DNA of 64,000 nucleotides from assembly GCF_009741925.1 (NCBI RefSeq), contig NZ_WPCC01000002.1, positions 124,001-188,000 on the forward strand, in the 5' to 3' direction. The position numbers were made by a program, and so were the translations under genes. The first letter of the stretch is position 1. Each line of letters begins with the position of its first letter. Origin of the DNA: Natronomonas sp. CBA1123. Lineage in GTDB: Archaea; Halobacteriota; Halobacteria; Halobacteriales; Haloarculaceae. Of this stretch, positions 49,189-58,447 are shown one piece after another. Below the pieces are notes generated by a model, which had not been told where the DNA came from, ran no database searches, and saw nothing but the letters and a program-made list of their open reading frames with translations.

Positions 49189-51438
49189 TCACCCCATATT
49201 GATTTCGAAGTTCTCAGGCAGGTCCCAGAACTCACGGAAGTCGTCGCACCAGTCGTCGCCACGATCGAAGACCCCGCTGTACATCCGGCGAGCGGGGTCG
49301 CTCAGGTCACCCTCCACGAGTCGTTCGCGTTCCTCGTCGATGAACGACCGAACCGACTGAGATTCCTCGCGGCGCTGCTCTCTGATCTCCTCTCGGCGTT
49401 CTTCGGTCGCGTCGTGGTCGATTTCGAACTCGCGTTCCTCTTCGTCAAGATTACCGACGACGCCGTAGACGTTCTCGACGATATCCGGCGTGTAAATCTC
49501 CTTTTCAAGGTCTTCCTTGAGGAGATCGAAGGGCCGGTCAAGAGGGTCCCCGTATCCTGGGCCACCGCCCATGTGGTAATAAACGAGGTCGTGATTCTCG
49601 AACGTAGTCGGGAAGTAAATCCCGCGTTCGGTCCGAACGACGTCCCCGTCGACATCTTCCTCGAGGTCTCCGGGAACCTTGTCGCTTATCGGGTATTCAG
49701 CATCCTCGAACTGCTCTTCGAGATCCGTGTTATGGACTCTGACTGAGTAGTTCGTTGCCTGTGGATACCCACCGTGCATCCCAGAGGTACTGTTTGTCAC
49801 CCCTGGGCGGACGTGCTTGTAAAGCGACATGTCGTAGCTCCGGTCGACGACGCGGAGTGTCTCCCAGCCCGACCCACCGCGGTATTTCCCGTGGCCGGCG
49901 GTGTTGGGCTTTATGTGGCGGCTGAGGAACGGGAGTCCCTGCTCGATGAGTTCCCATTCCTCGATGTCGCCCATGTCCGTCTCGGGATTCCACATCGTGT
50001 AGGCGTAATCGAGCCCGTCCCGTGAGGCGCTTGCACCCATCCCCTGACACGACAGGTCGAACGGAGCGATGGGGAAGTACTCGTCTGTCACCTCGTTGAA
50101 TCCGCCGCCCTGCATCGTATCACCGGACTCACTGTAGCCGGTGTTGACCTCTTCACGGAACCCGCGTGCGAAGAACGCCCTTGAGATGTTCTTCCAGACT
50201 GCCTGATACGTCGGCATGATCGATCCCCAGGCGGTGTGATACGAGAGGCTCGGATCCTGTGGATTGACCACGCTTCCTTCCGGGAAGTTCGCGTCCACCG
50301 CGAAGTACGATCCGTCGTTGACCTTCCCATCGTGCAGTAGACACTGGGTTAGTGACACCCAGAGACCTCCCTGCATCGATCCTTCAGAACAGTTGTATGG
50401 GTGTGGTCCAGGAGGACTCGCACCCGTCATATCCAATGAGAGTCCACCGTCGCCGCCGACTTCCATCTCCACGGGAAGATGGTTGAGCATATCTTTCTGC
50501 GAGACCGGGTTCCAGCCTTCCTGCTTGAACGGCACTGGCATGAAACTCGCATCGCGGTAGGTACCTGGGAAGAGCCGCTCTTGAACGCGAGACTCTAGTG
50601 TCTGGCGGCCTTCCTCGATTGCCTCGCGGGTGAACTCTTTGTATCTCTCGACGCCGACTTCATCGACCAGATCGGTGAGCGCCTCACGAATCATGTGAGC
50701 GCCCGCAACCCGGCACTTCTCGTCGAGGTCCCAGAACATCGGCGTCCGGGTGCCGCGTTCGGCCCGATCGCGCCAGTCTTGGTAGACCTCGTCGTTTTCG
50801 CCGATCTTCTCACACGTTGCGTACAAGCCGTCTTCGTAACGGGTCGTGCTGGCCAGTTGGTCGTGACCTCGGGTCGAACCACCGATGTCGACCTCGTGGG
50901 TGACACCGTCCGCCCACGCAATCAACTCGTCATCGTAAAATATCGGGATAAGTGTGTGAACGTCCGCCGTGTGGACGTTGCCGAGATCGTTGTCGTTGTT
51001 GCAGAAAATATCCCCGGGTTGAATCGTCCGCCCGTGCTCGTACCCCTCCTCGATCATGTACTTGATCGCGAGACTCCCCGTGTGAACGTGGACGATGATA
51101 CCGGTCGAGGTGGCGATACAGTCGCCTTCAGGGGTGTAGAGCTGGAACGCGAGTTCACCGATTTCGCGGACGATAGCAGACGCACTGATATGGAGCGCAG
51201 TTTCCCGAGCGTTCACGAGGGCCCCGCGTAGTCTCGAGAACATCCGCTCGTACTGGAACGGCTCGTCCTCTTTCATTTCGAGCCGCTCGCGGCCGTGATA
51301 CCGACCGGTGTCTTCCAGCAACTGCTCGCTTTCGTCGAGCATCTCCTGTAGGGTTTGGCCGTCCCACCCGATTGGCGGCTCGACGCGATCGTATTCGTCG
51401 GATGCGATTCCCTGTGTTGTCTCTGGTTCCTGACTCAT
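49189..51438 (-). CDS. acxB: Acetone carboxylase alpha subunit (HyuB-type)
   Basis: A 749-residue HyuB/acetone carboxylase alpha chain (about 776 in bacteria). Typical blocks: SASAIVREIGELAFQLYTPEGDCIATSTGIIVHVHTGSLA, FCNNDNDLGNVHTADVHTLIPIFYDDELIAWADGVTHEVDIGG, and PHPYNCSEGSMQGGLW. The subunit carries the carboxylation and metal site. The ATG at 51438 overlaps the acxA stop in ATGA. The longer frame upstream lies inside acxA and is not used. Confidence 0.9.
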   Translation of the reverse strand: MSQEPETTQGIASDEYDRVEPPIGWDGQTLQEMLDESEQLLEDTGRYHGRERLEMKEDEPFQYERMFSRLRGALVNARETALHISASAIVREIGELAFQLYTPEGDCIATSTGIIVHVHTGSLAIKYMIEEGYEHGRTIQPGDIFCNNDNDLGNVHTADVHTLIPIFYDDELIAWADGVTHEVDIGGSTRGHDQLASTTRYEDGLYATCEKIGENDEVYQDWRDRAERGTRTPMFWDLDEKCRVAGAHMIREALTDLVDEVGVERYKEFTREAIEEGRQTLESRVQERLFPGTYRDASFMPVPFKQEGWNPVSQKDMLNHLPVEMEVGGDGGLSLDMTGASPPGPHPYNCSEGSMQGGLWVSLTQCLLHDGKVNDGSYFAVDANFPEGSVVNPQDPSLSYHTAWGSIMPTYQAVWKNISRAFFARGFREEVNTGYSESGDTMQGGGFNEVTDEYFPIAPFDLSCQGMGASASRDGLDYAYTMWNPETDMGDIEEWELIEQGLPFLSRHIKPNTAGHGKYRGGSGWETLRVVDRSYDMSLYKHVRPGVTNSTSGMHGGYPQATNYSVRVHNTDLEEQFEDAEYPISDKVPGDLEEDVDGDVVRTERGIYFPTTFENHDLVYYHMGGGPGYGDPLDRPFDLLKEDLEKEIYTPDIVENVYGVVGNLDEEEREFEIDHDATEERREEIREQRREESQSVRSFIDEERERLVEGDLSDPARRMYSGVFDRGDDWCDDFREFWDLPENFEINMG

Positions 51439-53591
51439 TGCTTTGTGAGGTGGTAGATTCGGTTGTTGTCGAGCGGTGCTTCGAAACCGGGTGGCACGAG
51501 GATCGTCGTGGCCGGCGCTTCGATGACGGCCGGGCCGGTGACGGTATTGCCGGGCTGGATGTGCTCCATTTCGAGGATAGACGCATCGTGCCACTCACCG
51601 TCCCAGTAAATCTCGCGTCCGTCCTTGTACGCCTCGTTGGGTGGGTCGTCAGCGCTGACGAGGTCCTCGTCAGGAATCGACGGTTTCGGCGACGGGGCGA
51701 TACCCGTGCCGACAGCAACGGTAATCATATATCCCAACTCTGGGCTCTTGGCAGCGCGCTTGAACACCTTCGCGAATTCCTCTTCGTATTTGTCGATGAG
51801 CAGTTCGATGTCTTCTGCCGCAATCTCGCCGTCCCACATCTCATCGGGGATGGAGATCTCGATGTCGTCTAACATCCCGGCGTACTGCATCCGGACGCCC
51901 GGCTTGAAATCGGTCTTCTCAATGTCGATGTCGTCCCGCTCGAAGGCTTCGATAGCCTGTTCTTTCAGGCCCAAGAATGTGTCTGTAAGCGCTTCAGCGG
52001 CTTGCTCGGCATTACTCATATCAGGCTGGATAACGAGATCCAGCGATCGGTCGTATCGATACGAGTAATCAGCAGTCGCACACCCGAAGGCAGAGAACGC
52101 AGCCGCCCACTCCGGAATCAACACGTCTTGGAAATCAACGTCGCGTGTGTATCCCGCGGCGTGGAGCGGACCACCACCACCATAGGAGGCAAGCGTGTAG
52201 TTCTCTGGGGAGTAGCCAAGGCCGAGAATCATTCCCCGGAGTTCGTTCGTCATGTTACGTTCGACGATATCGAGGACACCGCGGGCAGTTTCGACTGGAT
52301 CTTGATTGAGGGGTTCGGCGATCTGGTCCTCGATGTACTCCTCTGCCCGATCAACGTTCAGCGGAATATCACCGCCGAGGAAGTAGTCCGGGTTGATATA
52401 GCCCAACATCGCCGTACAGTCGGTTACTGTCGGCGTTTCGAGACCGGAGTCCTCGTTTGACACTCCGACAAGATATCCAGCACTATCGGGACCAACCTCG
52501 AGTCTATTTGAGGCTCGGTCGACGCGAACGTACGACCCAGTGCCAGACCCGATCGTATCCATCGCTGCCATCGGGATGTTGACCATGAATTTCGCAAGCG
52601 ACTGGTCCCATCGCGTCGGGTAGTGGCCTTCTGTGATGAGGCCAACGTCGAAGCTCGTGCCGCCGACGTCCGAACAGACGAGGTTGTCAACGTCGAGGTG
52701 ATCTGCGAGGTACTCACCACCGAATATTCCACCAATCGGCCCCGAAATCATCGTCTCAACGAGCCAGTCGTGGTCCGGAGCGACGGTCCCGCCGGAGGAC
52801 GTGAGTACCCTGAACGGCGCCTCGTAGCCGCGCTGTTCAAGTGCGTCCTCGATGTTGTATAACTGTTTACGGGAGGGTTCGACAGCATATCCCTCGAGTA
52901 CAAGACTATTGAGCCGTGGCAGCTCTCCTCGAACGGGATTTTGGTCGCTGGATAGCCAGACCGGTGTCTCGTCTCCGCGTTCGGCCTTGACGTCTTCAGC
53001 GATTTCTTTGAGGCGCTGTTCGTGCTCCGGGTTCTGGTACGAATACAGCAGCGTGACGCAGATGACGTCTACGTCTCGGTCGAGGAGGTCCGCGATGGAT
53101 TTCTTGGCCTCCCCCTCGTTGAGCGGTACCATCTCAGTCCCGTCGAGGCGGACTCTCCCTCGTACGCCTCTAATGTTCTCCCGTGGGACGATCGGATCGG
53201 GATGTTCGTGTTCGCGAGCATGGAGCCGTCCTGCATAGGAGAGGTCTGCCCACGATTGAATTCCTCGCCCGAATCGGTGTGCGTCCTCGAATCCCCGGTT
53301 CGTAATGAGCCCAATCTCGGCGTCACCCTCGCGTTCGAGGAGTCGATTCAGCATTGCGGTTCCCGAATACACGGTCCCCTGGAGCGTCCCCGATCCGCCC
53401 TTAATCGAGGTCCCCCACTTGCCGAGTGCGTCGTTGAACGAATCAATGACACCTTGAGATTCGTCGTCTGGTGTAGTCTGTGCTTTCCCAACCGTATATC
53501 GTCCTTGCTGGTCCACAGCGAACGAATCTGTCATCGTGCCGCCGGTGTCCAGCGATAGAAGCTCTGGATTGTGGTTGTTCTCTGTTGCCAT
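51435..53591 (-). CDS. acxA: Acetone carboxylase beta subunit (HyuA-type)
   Basis: A 718-residue HyuA-type ATPase chain, the same length as bacterial AcxA (717). The N-terminal phosphate-binding LSLDTGGTMTDSFAVD and the central CSDVGGTSFDVGLI are the two ATP-site signatures of the ASKHA-like hydantoinase A fold, with TSSGGT and YGGGGPLHA between. It phosphorylates acetone and bicarbonate with ATP to allow formation of acetoacetate. First gene of the operon, with its TATA-like sequence at about 53,699-53,710. Confidence 0.92.
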   Translation of the reverse strand: MATENNHNPELLSLDTGGTMTDSFAVDQQGRYTVGKAQTTPDDESQGVIDSFNDALGKWGTSIKGGSGTLQGTVYSGTAMLNRLLEREGDAEIGLITNRGFEDAHRFGRGIQSWADLSYAGRLHAREHEHPDPIVPRENIRGVRGRVRLDGTEMVPLNEGEAKKSIADLLDRDVDVICVTLLYSYQNPEHEQRLKEIAEDVKAERGDETPVWLSSDQNPVRGELPRLNSLVLEGYAVEPSRKQLYNIEDALEQRGYEAPFRVLTSSGGTVAPDHDWLVETMISGPIGGIFGGEYLADHLDVDNLVCSDVGGTSFDVGLITEGHYPTRWDQSLAKFMVNIPMAAMDTIGSGTGSYVRVDRASNRLEVGPDSAGYLVGVSNEDSGLETPTVTDCTAMLGYINPDYFLGGDIPLNVDRAEEYIEDQIAEPLNQDPVETARGVLDIVERNMTNELRGMILGLGYSPENYTLASYGGGGPLHAAGYTRDVDFQDVLIPEWAAAFSAFGCATADYSYRYDRSLDLVIQPDMSNAEQAAEALTDTFLGLKEQAIEAFERDDIDIEKTDFKPGVRMQYAGMLDDIEISIPDEMWDGEIAAEDIELLIDKYEEEFAKVFKRAAKSPELGYMITVAVGTGIAPSPKPSIPDEDLVSADDPPNEAYKDGREIYWDGEWHDASILEMEHIQPGNTVTGPAVIEAPATTILVPPGFEAPLDNNRIYHLTKQ

Positions 53592-53721
53592 GTTGCCCTT
53601 CCGTATCTCCTCTCAGTGATTGTCTACCGTGCGATGCGCTACCGTGTTTCACACGAATGATTATGAGCATGGCTCCGAACCCCGCCGATTAATATCTCTA
53701 GTTTAAAACGGGTGTAGTGAA
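53592..53721 (-). promoter_or_regulatory. Promoter region of the acetone carboxylase operon
   Basis: Contains GTTTTAAACTAG (about 53,699-53,710) as a TATA-like element, about 110 bases before acxA, which implies an untranslated leader or a second, weaker promoter nearer the gene. The region ends at the stop of the HTH_10 regulator gene, which could activate it. Confidence 0.4.
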
Positions 53722-54411
53722 CTATTGTTCTCCGAACAGGATCTCGAATAGCGTATACTGTGCGTTGCGTAATGCTTCGCTCAACGTCGATTGACTCGTC
53801 CCGAGAATGCTGGCCAATTCCTTCGCCGTCACTGCTTGCGGGACATCAAAATATCCGTTTCGGTAGGCCTCAGCTAGTAGTTCGAGTTGCGATTCGCTTA
53901 CCTCTCCACGGACGGCGTGCTTTAATTGATTCGTCCCGAGCGGTGTCCCCGTCCAAGCCGTCTGTGAGGTGCTCAATAATTCGAAATCGCGGTAACTGGT
54001 TTCGAGGTGTTCAGCGACGCGCTTCAGATGTTCCCAGTCCTCAACAGAGGCCGTGACAGTCAACTGTCCATCTACCAGTCGAATTCGGTGGGGAATGCTT
54101 TTGACTTCGGTAACCTCCGAGACGACGAAGGGGTCCGGTTCCTCCATGAGTGCCAGAATATAATATGTCAAATCGCTCTCCTCGGCCGGTGAGAGGTCGA
54201 CCAGTTCGGTCACGACACCATCCGAGAGGTGGCTTCGAATACTCCCCACTGGTAGGTCGGTCGTCACCGTTAGATGCTGGTACCACAGACCGTCGCCCGC
54301 ATATAGGGCGTTGTCCAATTCGACCGAGTCGCTATCGGTGGCTGATTGAATGACCTCCAATTCTGTGGTTGGTTCCACACGGAACTCGACGCGGAGTCTG
54401 GACGACACCAT
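53722..54411 (-). CDS. HTH_10 (bacterio-opsin-activator-like) regulator beside the acx operon
   Basis: A 229-residue regulator with the C-terminal HTH_10 (LKHAVRGEVSESQLELLAEAYRNGYFDVPQAVTAKELASILGTSQSTLSEALRNAQ). The N-terminal part has the beta-rich Bat-type sensory fold (VEFRVEPTTELEVIQSA). It lies between the acx operon and a second ligase gene that ends nine bases upstream, so it is likely cotranscribed with that ligase. Control of acetone or ketone degradation is inferred from position. Confidence 0.85.
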   Translation of the reverse strand: MVSSRLRVEFRVEPTTELEVIQSATDSDSVELDNALYAGDGLWYQHLTVTTDLPVGSIRSHLSDGVVTELVDLSPAEESDLTYYILALMEEPDPFVVSEVTEVKSIPHRIRLVDGQLTVTASVEDWEHLKRVAEHLETSYRDFELLSTSQTAWTGTPLGTNQLKHAVRGEVSESQLELLAEAYRNGYFDVPQAVTAKELASILGTSQSTLSEALRNAQYTLFEILFGEQ

Positions 54412-54420
54412 CGCCGAAAG

Positions 54421-55992
54421 TCACCAATACGGCTCTTTCAGCAGTCGTTTGTCGATTTTTCCGTATGCTGTCTCTGGGAGCTTTCCTACCGTGTCTAGTG
54501 ATTCAGGTACTATCCGCTCCGAAAGCTGTTCGCCACAGTATTCCTGTAGCTCTTCGAGAGTGATTTCTGCGTCACCCTCCGGAACGATGACTGCTTTGAT
54601 GGACTGTTCCACGGTCAGGTCGTCCATTCGGACTCTCTCATGTGCTGATTCTGGAATACCGATAACGGCGACTTGATGCACATCGGGATGTCGCTGAATC
54701 ACGTCCTCTACTTCCGTCGAATACACCGGCTCTCCATCGGTGATAATTATATCCTGTTTCCGGTCGAGAAGGATAAGTCGGCCCTCATCGTCGATTCTCC
54801 CGATATCACCCGTTTTAATCCAGCCATCGCTGTCGTGAGTAGACGTTCCATCTAGATATTCGCCAACCGCGTACGGGGCTTTGATACCGACCTCGCCGAT
54901 CTGGCCATCGAAGTCGAACTCGTCGGAAAACAGCGCTATTTCGACGAGGGTGGCTGGGAATCCGGCTGATTTTAGCGATTCCTCATCCTGTGGGCGATGG
55001 TGTGCTTTCGGAAGAATAGTCGCGATGTTCGGAACCTCTGCCAAACCGTAGAACTGGATGAAAATATCGCCGAACACCTCCAGTCCTTCCTTGAGGCGAG
55101 ACGGTGTAATCGGGGCTGAACCGTACACGAGCGTTTGAAGGGATTCAACGTCAGCATCCTCTACCGACGGGGCTTCGAGGAGGTCTGAAATCATCGTCGG
55201 GATGAGGTACGTCCACGTAATCGATTCCTCCTCGATGAGTTGTAGTACCGATTCGCTGTCGACTCGCTCCCGCAGGACGACTGTTGCACCGTTTACGAGT
55301 CCAGCAAGAGCAAAACGCCCCGCTGAATGTCCGAGTGGCGTGACTAACAACTGCCGGTCGTTGGGGCGTAATTCGAGTTCTTGGATGTGTGCATAGATAT
55401 TCAGTAACACCGAATAGTGCGTGTGGAGCGTCCCCTTCGGCTGTCCAGTTGTCCCACCTGTATAGTGGATGGCAGCGGTATCCTCTGGGCTGACCGTAAC
55501 GTCTGGTGGGTCAGTGTCGGCCTTCGATAACAGCTCTTCGAGCCCGTGAAATCCGATCGGCAAGTCTGCTTTGTCTTTGATGCCAATTATATCGAGAGAT
55601 TTGAGGTTGGTTTGTTGGATCTCTTTGGCGAGATCGAACATCGTTGGCCCGACGACGAGAGTTCGAACGTTCGCGTCCTCTAGAATAGACTCGATAGAAT
55701 GCTTGTCGATGGCGCTATTTAATGGTACAACGATGATGCCTGCCCGTGCTGCTGCAATTTGTGTGACGATGAACTCCGAACGATTCTTCATCAGAATGCC
55801 TACTGAATCCTGACTGTCAAGCCCGAGCGATCGGAAGATGTTGGCGAGTTTTGCTGTGCGCTCGTCTAAATCTGTATACGTTAACGTCGTATCGCCCGTT
55901 CTGATTGCTGTTTTGTCACCATGTGACCGAGCAAGCGTGTCAAACGCCGAGACTAGTGTCATCGGTTCGGCGGCCGGGCCATGAATCGTCAT
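54421..55992 (-). CDS. Second AMP-forming acyl-CoA ligase
   Basis: A 523-residue ANL ligase paralogous to 47055-48641, with YTGGTTGQPKG (P-loop), FYGLAEVPN (A5), GWIKTGDIGRIDDEGRLILLDRKQDIIITDGEPVYSTEVE (hinge and A8) and the catalytic Lys in PETAYGKIDKR. The A8 loop DGEPVYS, instead of the more common GGMNVYS seen in the paralogue, may change substrate range. A short gap (nine bases) joins it to the HTH_10 gene. Its promoter carries the palindrome at 56005. Confidence 0.85.
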   Translation of the reverse strand: MTIHGPAAEPMTLVSAFDTLARSHGDKTAIRTGDTTLTYTDLDERTAKLANIFRSLGLDSQDSVGILMKNRSEFIVTQIAAARAGIIVVPLNSAIDKHSIESILEDANVRTLVVGPTMFDLAKEIQQTNLKSLDIIGIKDKADLPIGFHGLEELLSKADTDPPDVTVSPEDTAAIHYTGGTTGQPKGTLHTHYSVLLNIYAHIQELELRPNDRQLLVTPLGHSAGRFALAGLVNGATVVLRERVDSESVLQLIEEESITWTYLIPTMISDLLEAPSVEDADVESLQTLVYGSAPITPSRLKEGLEVFGDIFIQFYGLAEVPNIATILPKAHHRPQDEESLKSAGFPATLVEIALFSDEFDFDGQIGEVGIKAPYAVGEYLDGTSTHDSDGWIKTGDIGRIDDEGRLILLDRKQDIIITDGEPVYSTEVEDVIQRHPDVHQVAVIGIPESAHERVRMDDLTVEQSIKAVIVPEGDAEITLEELQEYCGEQLSERIVPESLDTVGKLPETAYGKIDKRLLKEPYW

Positions 55993-56004
55993 TCGCGGAG
56001 TTAC

Positions 56005-56019
56005 TGTTACATGGTAACA
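56005..56019. promoter_or_regulatory. Palindrome TGTTAC-ATG-GTAACA at the ligase promoter
   Basis: Perfect 6-bp arms (56005-56010 and 56014-56019). On the minus strand it lies just after a TATA-like AT stretch (about 56,021-56,034) and 13 bases before the start at 55992, the place where a bound repressor would block transcription. The binding protein is unknown. The rest of the gap to 56190 holds no gene. Confidence 0.45.
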
Positions 56020-56190
56020 TACATATACATTTTTGCCATCAAATTTTACATTTCTTAGCTGAACATACAGGGGCAGACACAGGTTGGTTTCAGTTTCTAC
56101 GCCGCCAACATCGGAGTGGATCAGATACGAATTGGTGTCAACCGAAAAAAGAGACGAGGCATGAACGATACCGCCGTTGGGGTCTGTCTG

Positions 56191-57423
56191 CTATCGACGT
56201 GGTTCGTTGAATCGGAGGACGTGCTCGACCTCTTCGGGTTTGAGGTCCTCGAAGGCATCTCTGGCAATGGTTCGGCGATGGACTTCATCGGCACCATCGA
56301 AGATTCGGAACGGCCGAACCTCCTCATAGAAGTGCGCGAGTGGCAGGTCTTTTGCGATACCGTTGCCGCCACAGCATTGGACTGCTAAGTCGATGATCTC
56401 GTTCGTTACATTCGCCGTAAACGTCTTGGCCATCGCGACCTCAACCCGAGCGTCACTGTTGTCGAGTTCCCGAGCGGCATGGCGTGACGCAGTTCGAGCA
56501 ACGTGAAGCTTTGTCTCGGCATCCGCGATTCGATGGCGGAGTGCTTGCTTGTCTTTTAGTGGTGAACCGAATGCCTCTCGTTCAGCCATGTACGCCTTCG
56601 CGACATCAAGCGACCGCTCCGCCATACCGCAATACCGCATGCAGTGGGTCAGCCGTCCCCCACCGAGTCGGAGTTGCGCAAGTCGAAACCCGCCGCCCTC
56701 CTCGCCGATGGTGTTTGCAACCGGGACGCGGACGTTATCGTACACGATCTCTGCGTGGCCGAAATCCTCTTCGAGGATGCCATGGCCGCCCAACACCGGA
56801 TAGTTTCGAACTATTTCGACACCGTCAGTGTCTTTTGGGACCAGAATAATTGAGCTTCCCTCGTAGGGATGGGCGTCTGGATCCGTACGGGCCATCACCA
56901 ACAGGAAGTCAGCGATTTTCGCCTGCGAACTCCACCACTTGTGGCCATTGATAACCCACTCGTCGTCGTCCTTCTCTGCTGTCGTCTGGAGCATTTTCGG
57001 GTCCGACCCGCCGCCATCCATCGGTTCGGTCATCGAGAACGCGCTCCACTTTTCGCCTTGCACTAATGGCCGAAGGTACTCCTCTTTGATGTCCTCGCTT
57101 CCACCGATCTCGAGGGTATGCATATTCCCTTCGTCAGGAGCATTCGCTCGAATCGAAAGCGCACCGAAGAGTGACCGACCGACCTGTTCGAAGGAGGGAA
57201 GCATGTCACGGAAGTCGAGTCCTTGCCCACCGTACTCTTCGGGCATCTGTGGTGCGAAGAGATCGCGGTCCTTCGCCATCTCCCAGTACTCCTCTAACTC
57301 GTCGAAAGAGATCCGGTCTCCCGTTCGGAGTGCCTCCCGCTCGCGAGGCAGCACCTCGTCTTCCATGAACTTCTCAACGCGTGTCGCCACCTCTTTGGCC
57401 TTCTCGGAGTCGTGGTACTCCAT
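56191..57423 (-). CDS. Acyl-CoA dehydrogenase
   Basis: A 410-residue flavoenzyme. Family blocks: APQMPEEYGGQGLDF, AFSMTEPMDGGGSDP (FAD-binding), NGHKWWSSQAKIADFLLVMARTD, AERSLDVAKAYMAEREAFGSPL and the C-terminal QCCGGNGIAKDLPLAHFYEEVRPFRIFDGADEVHRRTIAR. It introduces a double bond alpha-beta to the CoA thioester and passes electrons to ETF. ATG 57423 gives the canonical N-terminus; a longer frame extends into the CPBP gene and is a shadow. The APH-like kinase and ligases in the window are probable pathway partners. Confidence 0.92.
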   Translation of the reverse strand: MEYHDSEKAKEVATRVEKFMEDEVLPREREALRTGDRISFDELEEYWEMAKDRDLFAPQMPEEYGGQGLDFRDMLPSFEQVGRSLFGALSIRANAPDEGNMHTLEIGGSEDIKEEYLRPLVQGEKWSAFSMTEPMDGGGSDPKMLQTTAEKDDDEWVINGHKWWSSQAKIADFLLVMARTDPDAHPYEGSSIILVPKDTDGVEIVRNYPVLGGHGILEEDFGHAEIVYDNVRVPVANTIGEEGGGFRLAQLRLGGGRLTHCMRYCGMAERSLDVAKAYMAEREAFGSPLKDKQALRHRIADAETKLHVARTASRHAARELDNSDARVEVAMAKTFTANVTNEIIDLAVQCCGGNGIAKDLPLAHFYEEVRPFRIFDGADEVHRRTIARDAFEDLKPEEVEHVLRFNEPRR

Positions 57424-57494
57424 GACAAACTTACCTCGTCGGGGGTACTTGTAAGTGATATCTTGGCCAGTCCGACTCGGGGGGTTGGACTCCC

Positions 57495-58304
57495 TTAGAG
57501 CACCACGACCTGCACGAGTGAGAGCATCAGGAGGGGGACGTGAAACGAGGCGTGGGCTATCATTGCCGTTTCGAGGCTTCGCTGCCAGTAGAGCCAGCCG
57601 AACAGGATGCCAGCAATTGCGTTCAAGAGGACAGTCCGGGCGATTAGTGCGGGGGTGAGAGCGACAGACTGTGCGAGTGCTGGGAGATGCCCCACACCGA
57701 ACAGCACGGCCGAAATCACGATTGCGGTCCACATGACTCCCGATCCGGGGCCGTCTGCCCGACGACCGGTGACGCGCCAGCCCACGAACGCAAGCACCGA
57801 CATGAGCCCGAACCGGAGCATAAGCTCCTCGGTGATTCCCCCATAGAGGAATCGGACCGGAGCGTACGCCAGAACGGTAGCCACAGTCGGTCTGGTCGCC
57901 CCAATCACGGACTGCGGTAAATCCTGGCCGACGAACGGCATCATCACCGCGTCGAGGATGACGATCAGGATGCCCCCGAGAATGCCGATACCAACAGCCA
58001 GTCCAACCTCCTCACGGAGGTGTTCCCAGACTCCCTCGCCGGTCCCCAACCGGTCGATGAGATACGACCGCAATCCCACACGCGGTGCTGTGTACGCACC
58101 GAGCAGACACGCGACGCCGAGGAGCAACAGGGGGTTGAGACCTGACAGAACGGCGAGAAGTGGAAGCGACAGACCGGCCGGGACGGCAGTCGGCGGCGTA
58201 GTAACGTAGATGTAGCCGACGAGAGCGGCGATTCCGGGCACGCCAGCCAGTAGGGTCACGCCGAACCGCTTGCCGAAGGAGACGCCATACGCTGTGGGCG
58301 GCAT
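57495..58304 (-). CDS. CPBP-family intramembrane metalloprotease
   Basis: A 269-residue membrane protein with about eight hydrophobic segments. CPBP (Abi) signatures are present: the EELMLR glutamates in YGGITEELMLRFGLM, the FGVGHLPAL histidine and a final His in AMIAHASFHVPLL. Such proteins cleave CAAX-type or other membrane substrates or act in bacteriocin immunity-like functions. The target here is unknown. It lies upstream of the acyl-CoA dehydrogenase gene in the same direction with a 70-base gap. Confidence 0.87.
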   Translation of the reverse strand: MPPTAYGVSFGKRFGVTLLAGVPGIAALVGYIYVTTPPTAVPAGLSLPLLAVLSGLNPLLLLGVACLLGAYTAPRVGLRSYLIDRLGTGEGVWEHLREEVGLAVGIGILGGILIVILDAVMMPFVGQDLPQSVIGATRPTVATVLAYAPVRFLYGGITEELMLRFGLMSVLAFVGWRVTGRRADGPGSGVMWTAIVISAVLFGVGHLPALAQSVALTPALIARTVLLNAIAGILFGWLYWQRSLETAMIAHASFHVPLLMLSLVQVVVL

Positions 58305-58447
58305 GGAGACACTGACTCTCGGCGCCGAAAAAACAGTTGTGTCACCGTTGGCGACAGGCGCTCAGTATGCATACGTATCCGTTTGCTGCAGACCGCACTC
58401 CTGACCGAAATTCATACGCATCTGCCGTTTGATTCCTTTAATGATAC

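Noticed and set aside
51439-51594. N-terminal extension of acxB
   Set aside because: It lies inside acxA on another frame. ATG 51438 gives the ATGA overlap and the usual N-terminus.
57424-57732. N-terminal extension of the acyl-CoA dehydrogenase
   Set aside because: The added ~100 residues are Arg/Pro-rich and overlap the CPBP protease gene. The canonical start MEYHDSEKAKE is at 57423.
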